From the NCBI GenBank assembly GCA_900318445.1, contig ONKO01000015.1, forward strand, positions 1 to 42,559: a DNA stretch of 42,559 bases, written 5' to 3'. This DNA is from an uncultured Bacteroidales bacterium. GTDB taxonomy: Bacteria; Bacteroidota; Bacteroidia; Bacteroidales; UBA932. Under the pieces are notes generated by a model. That model was not told the DNA's origin and made no database searches. It was given only the letters and a program-made list of their open reading frames with translations. Every line of letters starts with the position of its first letter. Within the stretch, counting starts at the first letter, position 1. Positions 34,480 through 42,467 of the stretch are shown piece by piece. Both the position numbers and the translations under genes were made by a program.

Positions 34480-36519
34480 ATGAGGTTTTGTAAAGTTTTG
34501 ATGGGCTGCCTGCTCCTTGCGGGCACGGCAGCCTGCGTTGAACCGCACCTGGCAGAGGTGGATCCTTTTATTGGAACGGGGTTCCACGGCCATACGTTCC
34601 CGGGCGCCACAACGCCCTTTGGCCTGGTGCAGTTGAGCCCCGACACCCGTACCGAAGACTGGGATGCCTGCAGCGGCTACCACTACAGCGACGACGCTAT
34701 CCTGGGCTTTTCCCATACGCACCTGAGCGGTACCGGCTGCGCCGACCTCGGAGACTTTCTGTTCACTCCTTCCCTCGGAGAAGTGAACCCTCCGCTTCCG
34801 TTCTCCCACGACAGTGAAGTGGCCTTGCCGGGATACTACAGAGTGAGTATCCCCGAGCGGGGCGTGGACGTGGAGCTCGCGGCTACGGCCCATACCGGTG
34901 TGCACCAGTACACCTTCAAGGGAGAAGGCAAGCGCCATGTCCTCATTAACCTCATCCACGGAATGGGAGAGCCGGAAATCCACAAAGTATCCGTGACGCA
35001 GCACTCCGACACCGAGATTTCCGGAACCAAGGTACAGTCCTGGTGGATCCCCGAGCGCGGCGTTTACTTCAACGCGCTGTTCTCCGCTCCCATCGTGAAG
35101 TTCGAGAAGATAGGGGAGACGAAGGTGCTTCTCACCTTTGCCGATGACGTTACCGTCCTCAATGCCTATGTGGGCATTTCCATGACAGATGAGGAGCATG
35201 CCCGGGCCAACCGCATTGCGGAGACGGCCGGGAAATCCTTCGCCGAGGTCTATAGCGAGACTGCCCTGGAATGGAACGACAAACTGGGCGTCATCAAGGT
35301 GGAAGGCGGCAGCAAGGACCTTCGGAAGACCTTCTACACGGCGCTCTACCACACCATGATTGCTCCCAACCTCATCAGCGACTGCGGCGAAAAACCCTTC
35401 TATTCCACGCTCTCGCTTTGGGATGTCTTCCGCACGTGGGCTCCACTGGAGAACCTCACCAACCCCAAGCTCATCTCCGGGATGATTGACAGCATGCTGG
35501 AGTCCTATGACCGCAACGGCATCCTGCCCGTGTGGCCGCTGGCCCATGGCGAGACCTGGTGCATGATTGGCTACCACAGCATTCCCGTCATTGCCGATGC
35601 CTGGCTCTGCGGCATCCGCACCTTTGACGGCAATAAGGCCCTCGACGCCATGGTGTCCTCCTCCAACCAGGACTGGACCTCTCCCGGCTACAACAAGTAC
35701 GGATACGTGCCCTCCGACCTCTACGGCCAGGCTGTTTCCGAGACGCTGGAGATGGCTTACGATGACTGGTGCATTGCCCGCATGGCCGATGACCTGGGCC
35801 GAAAGGATGTGGCCGATGTGTACTATGCCCGTTCCAAGCGCTACGAAAACCTCTTCGACCCCAAGACGCGCTTTTTCCGTGGCAAGGACAGCAAGGGGAA
35901 CTGGGTGGAGCCCTTTGACCCGCTTGTGAAGACCGAGGACTTCACCGAGGCCGTTCCCTGGCAGTTCCGCTTCTTTGTTCCGCACGATGTGAAGGGTCTT
36001 GAGAACCTGATGGGCGGCCGTGAGAACACCCGTGCCGCGCTGGACTCCCTGTTTACCTACGAGGCCCTGGAAGTGACCGACGAAATCCTGGACATGACCG
36101 GTCTTATTGGTGAGTACGCCCACGGCAACGAGCCCAGCCACAACATGGCCTTCCTCTTTACCTATCTGGACCAGCCGGAGAAGACGCAGCACTACGTGCG
36201 CCGCATCCTTACCGAGCTCTATTCAGCTACGCCCGAAGGCATTTCCGGTAACGAAGACTGCGGCCAGATGAGCGCCTGGTATGTGATGGCGGCCCTGGGC
36301 ATTTACCCCGCCTGCCCCGCTTCCGGCGAGTTTGTTCTCACCAAGCCCCTGTTCAAGAAAGCCACCATCCAGCTGGGGAACGGCAAAACCCTCACGGTTA
36401 CGGCCGATAAGCCCGAGGACGAGTACATCAAGAACGTCAGCTTCAATGGCAAGGCGCTGGACAAGATGTTCATTACCTATGAAGATCTTCTTAAGGGCGG
36501 AGAGCTGAAATTCCAGTAA
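34480..36519 (+). CDS. GH92 exo-alpha-mannosidase, canonical type
   Basis: A 679-residue lipoprotein (LLAGTAAC, C19). The N-terminal sandwich carries the canonical DPFIGTGFHGHTFPGATTPF and LVQLSPDTR, then HTHLSGTGCADLGDF. The catalytic domain has the likely general acid E490 in FTEAVPWQFRFFVPHD and the acidic pair E592-D593 in NEDCGQMSAWYVMAALG. GNEPSHNMAFLF is also typical. I use the ATG at 34480, 5 bp after the previous stop. Canonical GH92 enzymes remove terminal alpha-1,2-, alpha-1,3- or other mannose residues from N-glycans and yeast mannan. It ends the peptidase operon. The GH92 in the other locus has a different N-terminal motif. Confidence 0.92.
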   Translation: MRFCKVLMGCLLLAGTAACVEPHLAEVDPFIGTGFHGHTFPGATTPFGLVQLSPDTRTEDWDACSGYHYSDDAILGFSHTHLSGTGCADLGDFLFTPSLGEVNPPLPFSHDSEVALPGYYRVSIPERGVDVELAATAHTGVHQYTFKGEGKRHVLINLIHGMGEPEIHKVSVTQHSDTEISGTKVQSWWIPERGVYFNALFSAPIVKFEKIGETKVLLTFADDVTVLNAYVGISMTDEEHARANRIAETAGKSFAEVYSETALEWNDKLGVIKVEGGSKDLRKTFYTALYHTMIAPNLISDCGEKPFYSTLSLWDVFRTWAPLENLTNPKLISGMIDSMLESYDRNGILPVWPLAHGETWCMIGYHSIPVIADAWLCGIRTFDGNKALDAMVSSSNQDWTSPGYNKYGYVPSDLYGQAVSETLEMAYDDWCIARMADDLGRKDVADVYYARSKRYENLFDPKTRFFRGKDSKGNWVEPFDPLVKTEDFTEAVPWQFRFFVPHDVKGLENLMGGRENTRAALDSLFTYEALEVTDEILDMTGLIGEYAHGNEPSHNMAFLFTYLDQPEKTQHYVRRILTELYSATPEGISGNEDCGQMSAWYVMAALGIYPACPASGEFVLTKPLFKKATIQLGNGKTLTVTADKPEDEYIKNVSFNGKALDKMFITYEDLLKGGELKFQ

Positions 36520-36992
36520 CAGCGAAGTCCTTTCTACTTTTGCCGCGTTGACACCGAATGTGCCCTGTGTGCATTCTACGTGTCGACGCGGCCGGCATTT
36601 TGCCGTTTTTGGCCGATTTCCTTGCCGCGTTGACGCCAAATCGCCATTGTGTGCAATCTACGTGTCAACGCGGCTGGGCCAGGGGCCAGGACTGAGGCCG
36701 GTCCGGGGTGAGAACTGGGGGTGGCGGTGCCTGGAGGGCCGATGGCGCTTCGAGGGGAACGGCGGTGCTTCCGGGGCCGATGGCGCTTCGGGGGGCGGCG
36801 GTGATACCGCGGCGTCCGGTTGCGACGGGAAGGCGTTGTTGCCGCGTTGACGCCAAATCGCCATTGTGTGCAATCTACGTGTCAACGCGGCCTGCATTTT
36901 GCCGTTTTTGGCCGATTTCCCTGCCGCGTTGACACGCAGAACGCACAGAATGCCATTTTCGTGTCAACGCGGCAAGGGAACCTTACACCTTG
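36520..36992. repeat. Two pairs of 51-bp palindromic repeats around a GC-rich core
   Basis: Copies lie at 36542-36592 and 36624-36674 (pair one) and 36841-36891 and 36923-36973 (pair two), each pair separated by exactly 31 bp. The first three copies read in the opposite orientation to those at the window start and the fourth in the same one, so pair two is inverted. The GC-rich core holds a 16-bp direct repeat, GGCCGATGGCGCTTCG, at 36737 and 36775. No gene is seen. Confidence 0.88.
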
Positions 36993-38849
36993 TCAGTGAG
37001 TGAATGTTGAACCAGCCTGGAGGTAGTAGGCCGTGGCGGTGTCGACGTTCAGGTAAACATCGATGTTACCGTTGTAGCCGGGGCAGATGTTGGGGCCATC
37101 CTGCCAGAGCGAAACAGGAGAATCGAACGAATTGGCCTGTCCTCCGAAGTTGACCTTCCAGGAATTGTTGTGGACGAACTTGAATTCGTCGCTACTGCTG
37201 ACTTTTAGGTTTCTGGCGACCCACCAGTCGCCTTCTTTGGCCATAGGAATGGGGGACTGTACATTCCACTGGGGGGACTGCATCGTGCCGCAAATACCCC
37301 AGTCTACGGTTTTTATATCGGCATATGTAAGCGAAATGTCACCGTCGACGGTGCCGGAACCATAGAACCAGTACCACCAGGCTACCACCTGCAGGAGGCC
37401 GATGTTGAAATTGTCACTGCCGGTATTGGCCTTGAATGCGAATTCGTGGTTCATGACCACGAGGTTATCGTCGGTAAAGCGGCCGAAGTAATCGCCCCCA
37501 CCTTGATGATAGGTCACGTCAACAGGAATCCAGCCGTAACCTGCCACGCAGAATTCTGCCCGGACGTGGGTGAAATCATCGGGGGAATACATCACAATGG
37601 GACGCGCCGGCACCCCCTTGGCCCGCATCAGGGACATCCAGATGGCGTGCTGGTTGCCGCAGTCGCCCGACATGCGTCCGATAATGGCGTTTACAGAATT
37701 ATCCCCATCGTAGATTCCATAGGTGAAAGACTCTGCCACGAATTCATAGCAGAGGCGAGCGTACTCGATTACGTCGCCGCCGCTCTTGTCCCAGAGAGAA
37801 TTTGCATTCGAAACGACCCATGAATGAGTGGGATCTATCATCTGAGAGCCGTCAGCCTCGGTGCTCTTACCGGTGTAGCGTTTGTACCATGCCTGCTCCG
37901 TATCATAAGGGAGGTTGCGCTGTGTTATCTTGCCGAAGTCGGTTTCCAACAGTTGGAAGTCCACGGTGAAGTCGTGCTTTACCACGTTGCTTCCGGATAC
38001 CGGGAATTTGTTTGTTCCGGTATAGTACAGATACTTCACTCCTTCCGAGCTGGTTGCGAGGGTGGCGTTGCCATATTGCGACTCCCTTATGGTCTGATAC
38101 TGGTCGGTCTCGGCATAAGGCAGTATGACTATCAGTTTGGAGAGTCTGACATCGGATGTATAGTAAACCTTGAAGACGTGCGAGAGCTTGCGGGTTTTGA
38201 GGAAGGTGGTCCGGAAGATATTACAGTGCTGGGTGATGGAGAATTCTTGGCTCCCTTCGTTCGACTCGAAGCGGATTACGGCCGTTCGGTCATCGTCCTG
38301 CTTGTTCGGGACCGTGGAGATGACGACGTTGTCGTTGGTTCCGCTGCCGGAGGTTTGAGAGATGGTGAGCCATGGTGCGTCGCAGCTTAACGTCCAGTTG
38401 CCGGCACTCACTACGCTGATCTTGTCTTCTCCTCCGAGAGACCAGGCATACATGGGGTCGGAGCTGGTTGGATAGATTCCGACCTGCGCTCCGGTCGTGA
38501 CTGTTATGGTGCAGTTTGCGCTTGCGCTTTCGCACCTCGCTGTGATGGTGGCCGTTCCGGCTTTGATGCCGGTTACTTTGCCGCTTGCGTCCACCGTGGC
38601 CACGGTATTACTACTACAAGACCAGGAAACCGACTTGTTGTCGGCGTTCTCTGGCATAACAGTGGCGATGAGCATAATGCTCTCACCCTCCTTGATGGTC
38701 GCGGATAAACGGTCAAGATGAATGTCCGTAACGTGTACGGTCTTGTCTTTTCCACCCTCGGAATCCTCTGTTCCGGACGGATTATTCTGCTCCGGAGTAC
38801 AGGCAAATAGCAGCGCAAAAGCCATCAGGGTAAATAGAGAGTTTTTCAT
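36993..38849 (-). CDS. Transglutaminase-like lipoprotein with Big_2 and BACON domains
   Basis: A 618-residue lipoprotein (FALLFAC, C17). Domains in order: a Big_2 bacterial immunoglobulin-like domain (about 37-118, SWSCSSNTVATVDASGKVTG), a BACON domain (about 125-210, NWTLSCDAPWLTISQTSG), and a transglutaminase/papain-like core. The triad in the core is C397 in SGDCGNQHAIW, H428 in FTHVRAEF and D444 in WIPVDVTY. The C-terminal domain (about 530-618, WWVARNLKVSSSDEFKFV onward) resembles SusE/F binding modules. BACON and SusF-like parts suggest glycan or mucin binding at the surface. Such transglutaminase-like domains are usually peptidases. I start at 38849; longer readings are rejected. A TTTG-N20-TAATTTTG promoter lies just upstream. 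Confidence 0.87.
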   Translation of the reverse strand: MKNSLFTLMAFALLFACTPEQNNPSGTEDSEGGKDKTVHVTDIHLDRLSATIKEGESIMLIATVMPENADNKSVSWSCSSNTVATVDASGKVTGIKAGTATITARCESASANCTITVTTGAQVGIYPTSSDPMYAWSLGGEDKISVVSAGNWTLSCDAPWLTISQTSGSGTNDNVVISTVPNKQDDDRTAVIRFESNEGSQEFSITQHCNIFRTTFLKTRKLSHVFKVYYTSDVRLSKLIVILPYAETDQYQTIRESQYGNATLATSSEGVKYLYYTGTNKFPVSGSNVVKHDFTVDFQLLETDFGKITQRNLPYDTEQAWYKRYTGKSTEADGSQMIDPTHSWVVSNANSLWDKSGGDVIEYARLCYEFVAESFTYGIYDGDNSVNAIIGRMSGDCGNQHAIWMSLMRAKGVPARPIVMYSPDDFTHVRAEFCVAGYGWIPVDVTYHQGGGDYFGRFTDDNLVVMNHEFAFKANTGSDNFNIGLLQVVAWWYWFYGSGTVDGDISLTYADIKTVDWGICGTMQSPQWNVQSPIPMAKEGDWWVARNLKVSSSDEFKFVHNNSWKVNFGGQANSFDSPVSLWQDGPNICPGYNGNIDVYLNVDTATAYYLQAGSTFTH

Positions 38850-39192
38850 ATGCACATCATTTAAACAGAAGTGCTCAAAATTATGTATTATTCTGCAGAA
38901 TAGCAAATTATGCTTGACTACAAGGTTGGTTCGTCGTCGAAAAATATTGTTGTGAAGGGAGCGCCATCCAGAACGGAACGGCCCTGCTCCTGATTTCATT
39001 ACCGGCCGAATTCGACGACCGTTCTCTCGAAAACAAATATAGGCAATTTGTAGATGGAAAGCAAGTAGTAAGGGATGACAACCCCCTCAAAGAGACTTGA
39101 TTCGAACCCTAAAGTCGGCGTCCCCGGCTGGCATTTTTGTTTATTTGCGGCCGATGCACAGTGATGCACTCGTGCCGACGCTAATTCGATTT
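38850..39192. other. Intergenic region with the promoter of the transglutaminase-like gene
   Basis: Apart from the minus-strand promoter at 38876-38907 I see no gene. A segment at about 39085-39115 contains GATTCGAACCC, reminiscent of a tRNA T-loop, but no acceptor, D or anticodon arm can be folded with it. Confidence 0.4.
38876..38907 (-). promoter_or_regulatory. Promoter of the transglutaminase-like lipoprotein gene
   Basis: On the minus strand, TTTG (38907-38904) and TAATTTTG (38883-38876) are 20 bp apart, matching the Bacteroidota pattern. The ATG is 26 bp downstream of the -7 box. Confidence 0.6.
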
Positions 39193-39325
39193 GCCGCGTT
39201 GACACCGAATGTGCCCTGTGTGCCTTCTGCGCGTCAACGCGGCAATGTTTTTCCCGAAAATGGCCGTTTTCCCTGCCGCGTTGACACGCAGAACGCACAG
39301 AATGCCATTTTCGTGTCAACGCGGC
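39193..39325. repeat. Inverted pair of 51-bp palindromic repeats
   Basis: Copies at 39193-39243 and 39275-39325, 31 bp apart. The first reads in the opposite orientation to the second, judging from the asymmetric centres (GTGTGCCTTCTGC against AGAACGCACAG). Confidence 0.9.
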
Positions 39326-39364
39326 CAGGGGAAAGCCCGCACATAGGGGAAACCCCGCACATAA

Positions 39365-39396
39365 TTTGGTAATAATCACCCAATAAGTTATTTTTG
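39365..39396 (+). promoter_or_regulatory. Promoter of the clostripain-like gene
   Basis: TTTG (39365-39368) and TATTTTTG (39389-39396) are 20 bp apart and fit the Bacteroidota promoter well. The ATG follows 28 bp after the -7 box. Confidence 0.7.
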
Positions 39397-39424
39397 CACT
39401 TTCAAAAGAGCAAAGAAACTAACC

Positions 39425-40729
39425 ATGAAAAAACTACTTCTTCTGGCCCTCGCCGCCATCGGAATCGTTGCCTGCCACAAAGGAAACAATCCGGAAGACA
39501 ATCTTGCCGACTACACTGTCATCGTCTATGCACATGTCGGAGGCGACATGGACGACACCATGGAAATCATCTGGGAAGAAATCAAGGACAAGCTGGCAGC
39601 GTTGCCGGAGGGAACGGGTAAAAAGGTCCGTGTCCTGGCCCTTTATAAATATGGTATCCCCAGTGAGGGTTTCTCCGGCAAGTACGGGGAGCCGGGAGAG
39701 GTCTTCTGCTTCGAGCTGGACAAGGATACCGACTTTACGAAGCTCCATACGGAAGGAACTGCTGCCAAAACCCAGTCGTTCAAGCTCTACGACCCCGAGA
39801 ATATCAAGGCAGTCCTGAACCGGGCCAAGAAGGAACTCCCGGCCAAAGAATACATTCTGGTTTTCCATGGCCATGGCGGCGGCTTCCAGCCCGCTTACGA
39901 TTATCTCAAGGAAGAATACACAAAGGGCCTTCTTGTAGACGACTGGTTGGACGCTGCGCCCCTTACCCAGTTCGAGATCCGGATGGGCATCGAGCGCTCG
40001 AGTATTCCGCACCTCAAGGCTATTATGTTCCATGACTGTCTCATGGGCGGCATGGAGACCCTTGTGGAGGTGGCTCCTCTTGCCGACTACCTCATTGCGA
40101 CGCCTTTTATGCTTACGAGCGAGAATACGCCTCTTATTCCTGTCATGGTGAAGTGTCTCGGAGAATGCAGTGACTTTGAGACTGCGGCCAGAAAGACGTT
40201 TTCGGATTCTGAGGCGCGTCTTTATGATGGTTACGTGAAAGAAGGCGTTCCGTATAACGGGAATATTGAGCTGGTGAAAGGTGCTGCTCTGGAGAATGTG
40301 TGCTCGGTTACACGTGAGCTGGTGACGCGCCTTTGCGAGCTGTATCCTTCCCGGAAGGAGGCGATTGACAAGGCTACCTGCAGTGTCTATAAGTTCTATA
40401 ATGACCGTCCTTTCTTTGACCTGATGGATTACGCTTCCAAGCTGGCCGGGGAAACGGGAGATGAGAAGCTGGCCGATATCCGGGACCGGATGAAAACGGC
40501 TTTTGACGGCGCTATCCTGGATCAGGTTTCTTTTGATCTGAAAGTGCTTCCGCTTCTTCCGAGTTTCTCGCTGTCGGTTGTCCTGGTTCCTCATGAGGCG
40601 TATTCCTGGCCGGAAACCTATGAGTATTCCGTTTTTCATAAGAAGACGGGGTGGGGGAAGTGGCTGGACGAAAATACTTGCACGCCCAAGGGGAATCCGT
40701 TCGGACAGGGGGAGGAGATCAAACTGTGA
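39425..40729 (+). CDS. Clostripain-like (C11) cysteine peptidase lipoprotein
   Basis: A 434-residue lipoprotein (GIVAC, C17) of peptidase family C11. The predicted catalytic residues are the histidine of LVFHGHGGG (H148 or H150) and C205 in IMFHDCLMGGMETL, in the family order and spacing. C11 enzymes usually cut after Arg or Lys and are activated by calcium or self-cleavage. The protein starts with the family strand TVIVYAHVGGDMDDTM (compare the usual VYxxGDNNL). It has its own promoter. With the transglutaminase-like, calpain-like and BSP proteins it makes four secreted peptidase-type proteins within 10 kb, which supports a protein-degrading role of this region. Confidence 0.9.
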   Translation: MKKLLLLALAAIGIVACHKGNNPEDNLADYTVIVYAHVGGDMDDTMEIIWEEIKDKLAALPEGTGKKVRVLALYKYGIPSEGFSGKYGEPGEVFCFELDKDTDFTKLHTEGTAAKTQSFKLYDPENIKAVLNRAKKELPAKEYILVFHGHGGGFQPAYDYLKEEYTKGLLVDDWLDAAPLTQFEIRMGIERSSIPHLKAIMFHDCLMGGMETLVEVAPLADYLIATPFMLTSENTPLIPVMVKCLGECSDFETAARKTFSDSEARLYDGYVKEGVPYNGNIELVKGAALENVCSVTRELVTRLCELYPSRKEAIDKATCSVYKFYNDRPFFDLMDYASKLAGETGDEKLADIRDRMKTAFDGAILDQVSFDLKVLPLLPSFSLSVVLVPHEAYSWPETYEYSVFHKKTGWGKWLDENTCTPKGNPFGQGEEIKL

Positions 40730-40820
40730 CTCCCGGGGAAACGCCTGTTACGTTTAACCTGTCTGCCACTCATCCCCTTGGGAAAGAGCGTCCACCTTCC
40801 CGAGTCTCGCGAAGGGCACA

Positions 40821-41678
40821 CTACTTGTCGTTACTGTATAGCTGGCGGAAGCCGCATTCGAGTTTCCCGATAAGCTCTTCGCTGTCATAGGCTTCGGCGC
40901 TCTTCTCCGCGGTGAGCACATCCCCGGCCATCCCGTGTATCCACACACCGAGGGCCGCCGCGTCATCGGCATTGTAGCCTCTTGCAAGAAGCCCGCCGAC
41001 AAGGCCGGTCAGGACATCCCCGCTGCCGCCCTTGGCCATCCCGGGGTTGCCCGTGGTGTTCTGAAGGCACGTCCCTCCCGGCGTGAAGACCCTGCTGTGG
41101 TATCCCTTCATCACGATGGTGCATCCGGTCTCGGCACAGAGCTCCCAGGCGAGCGTTTCGCGCTCGGTGTCACTGCCGGTGGGAAGGAGGCGCCGGAGCT
41201 CCCCCTTATGAGGAGTGAGAACAGATCCGGGGGGAATGAGCTCCGTCCATTGGGGCATCACCGAGAGGATATTGAGGGCATCGGCGTCCAGTACGCAGGG
41301 AATGGCTCTCTCCCGCGCTTCGCTGAGAAGGTCCATGAGGGCGTTCATGGTTCCCGGCGAGCATCCCAGGCCCGGGCCGACGGCGATGGCCGTATATCGG
41401 CCAAGATTCTCCGGAACGGCGCTGAAGTGGTTCCCCGGGTCCTCGGAGAGCATGGCCGACGGGTAGCGGGAAGCTGCCGCGAGAAGTGTCCTTACTGTGG
41501 AATGGAGCCTGACAAGGCCACAGCCGGAGCGGAGCGCCGCGCCAGTTGAGAGAATGGCAGCACCCGGCATGGTTTCACATCCGGCCACGATAAGGAGGCG
41601 GCCGTAGTCGTGCTTATGGGAGTCGTTGTCCCGGTGAAGAAGGCGCGGACGAAGGTATTCGGGGGTGATGGGTATCAT
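40821..41678 (-). CDS. nnrD: ADP-dependent (S)-NAD(P)H-hydrate dehydratase
   Basis: A 285-residue cytoplasmic repair enzyme that returns damaged hydrated NADH or NADPH to the normal form using ADP. It is a stand-alone dehydratase domain without the epimerase half (NnrE) that is fused in many bacteria. Motifs: [24 protein letters not shown] (33-56), LDADALNIL (130-138), [12 protein letters not shown] (154-165) and the nucleotide site [15 protein letters not shown] (211-225), where D221 is the expected catalytic aspartate. Its ATG overlaps the stop of a truncated dtd reading frame as ATGA, and both are served by one strong promoter. It is convergent with the C11 peptidase gene. Confidence 0.93.
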   Translation of the reverse strand: MIPITPEYLRPRLLHRDNDSHKHDYGRLLIVAGCETMPGAAILSTGAALRSGCGLVRLHSTVRTLLAAASRYPSAMLSEDPGNHFSAVPENLGRYTAIAVGPGLGCSPGTMNALMDLLSEARERAIPCVLDADALNILSVMPQWTELIPPGSVLTPHKGELRRLLPTGSDTERETLAWELCAETGCTIVMKGYHSRVFTPGGTCLQNTTGNPGMAKGGSGDVLTGLVGGLLARGYNADDAAALGVWIHGMAGDVLTAEKSAEAYDSEELIGKLECGFRQLYSNDK

Positions 41679-41803
41679 GGTCTGTTCTTTGTGTCCTCTT
41701 GGCCGATGCCGAGGAGGACAAGAAAACCCTCGCCGATACTGGAGTGCACGGCCCCGTCAATCGTGACGGAGGCACTGCTGACCCTTTGGATGACTGTCCT
41801 CAT
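41675..41803 (-). pseudogene. dtd: Truncated dtd (D-aminoacyl-tRNA deacylase), first 42 codons
   Basis: Read on the minus strand from the ATG at 41803, this encodes 42 residues that match the start of D-aminoacyl-tRNA deacylase: [17 protein letters not shown], then [18 protein letters not shown]. After that it ends NRP-stop. A complete protein has about 150 residues, and the C-terminal part with the cross-subunit NxP motif is missing, so it cannot be an active enzyme alone. The stop overlaps the nnrD start (ATGA). The normal start, codon use and promoter are kept, which suggests a deletion that joined dtd to nnrD. It may now act as a short translated leader for nnrD; that is inference. Confidence 0.8.
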
Positions 41804-41835
41804 CTGTTAGAAGTTCTTTTTGATATAATCCGTCA

Positions 41836-41866
41836 CAAAGGTAAAAAATACTTCGTTTATGACAAA
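41836..41866 (-). promoter_or_regulatory. Promoter of the truncated dtd-nnrD unit
   Basis: On the minus strand, TTTG (41866-41863) and TACCTTTG (41843-41836) are separated by 19 bp, one of the best promoter matches in the window. Transcription would begin near 41830 and read through the dtd fragment into nnrD. Confidence 0.7.
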
Positions 41867-41959
41867 TGTCGTCGAGGGTTTTTAACGAGGGATAGATTGA
41901 TATATATGATGCAGAGTACGTTGATAGCCATAGCTGAAAATTTAACTTTTAGTTAATAA

Positions 41960-42166
41960 CTTTTGGTTAATTTATTTCAAGGAAGCATTCAGCATCCGAC
42001 TTCATCTTCTTTTATTCAGAAGTATCATCTTGGCTCCGGAGCGGCGGTTTCTAAAAATGTAAAGTCCTTGGTTGAAAAAGAGTTGATACTTGTCGATAAT
42101 GACGGTAGAAAAGATACTTATTGCGTATATAATGTATTCCTCTCCAGATATCTGAAAAAAGAATGA
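41960..42166 (+). pseudogene. C-terminal remnant of an AAA-type ATP-binding protein
   Basis: The translation LLVNLFQGSIQHPTSSSFIQ onward, with YHLGSGAAVSKNVKSLVEKE and YNVFLSRYLKK at the end, matches the winged-helix end of a widespread family of AAA ATPases (typical pattern: PTSxxFIxKYxLGSASSV, LxxKELI, YDxFFxxWL). Two in-frame stops lie directly upstream, and no ATPase core (P-loop) is present in the window, so only the last 60-70 codons are left. The surrounding DNA is more AT rich than the rest of the window. It is probably debris from a past insertion or deletion. Confidence 0.5.
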
Positions 42167-42179
42167 AGGCTATGCGTAG

Positions 42180-42272
42180 AAACATAATCTCCAAAAGGTC
42201 ATGAAGTCCATTTTCTTTCTCGGCATGCTTGCACATTACCTCTGAAAGTAGTTCTTTTGTGAAAGTAATCAT
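42180..42272 (-). pseudogene. N-terminal remnant of a transposase, probably IS256 type
   Basis: About 30 codons starting MITFTKELLSEVMCKHAEKE and running on to NGLHDLLEIM resemble the start of Bacteroidota IS256-family transposases. The likeness then stops and the frame continues into sequence antisense to the ATPase remnant. The rest of the transposase is absent. Upstream (42273-42460) is AT rich with no gene; CGGACACACTTTTGGGGACA at 42351-42370 might be part of an element end, but I cannot prove a terminal repeat. Confidence 0.4.
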
Positions 42273-42467
42273 AAGTCTGTATTTTTAAAGTTGAACATTG
42301 ATGTTCTAATTGAGCACTTTAAATTTACAGACTTTCTTCTTTCTACCTACGCGGACACACTTTTGGGGACAATATGATATAATAGACATTTCTGGTTGGT
42401 GATTCCTTTATAGTTTGCTGATTTATTGACTTTTATGCAAATTAGAAGAAAATGGTTTCTTTTATTT
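42273..42467. other. AT-rich non-coding stretch
   Basis: I see no gene. The base composition is unlike that of the neighbouring Sus loci and agrees with remnants of a mobile element. Confidence 0.45.

Noticed and set aside
38850-38999. Longer N-terminus for the transglutaminase-like lipoprotein
   Set aside because: The lipoprotein signal begins at 38849 and a good promoter lies inside the extension.
39085-39115. tRNA-like segment with GATTCGAACCC
   Set aside because: Only a T-loop-like string is present. No acceptor stem, D arm or anticodon arm can be paired on either strand.
41699-41956. Plus-strand frame of 85 codons between nnrD and the ATPase remnant
   Set aside because: It is antisense to the dtd fragment and its promoter, and no part of it resembles a protein family.
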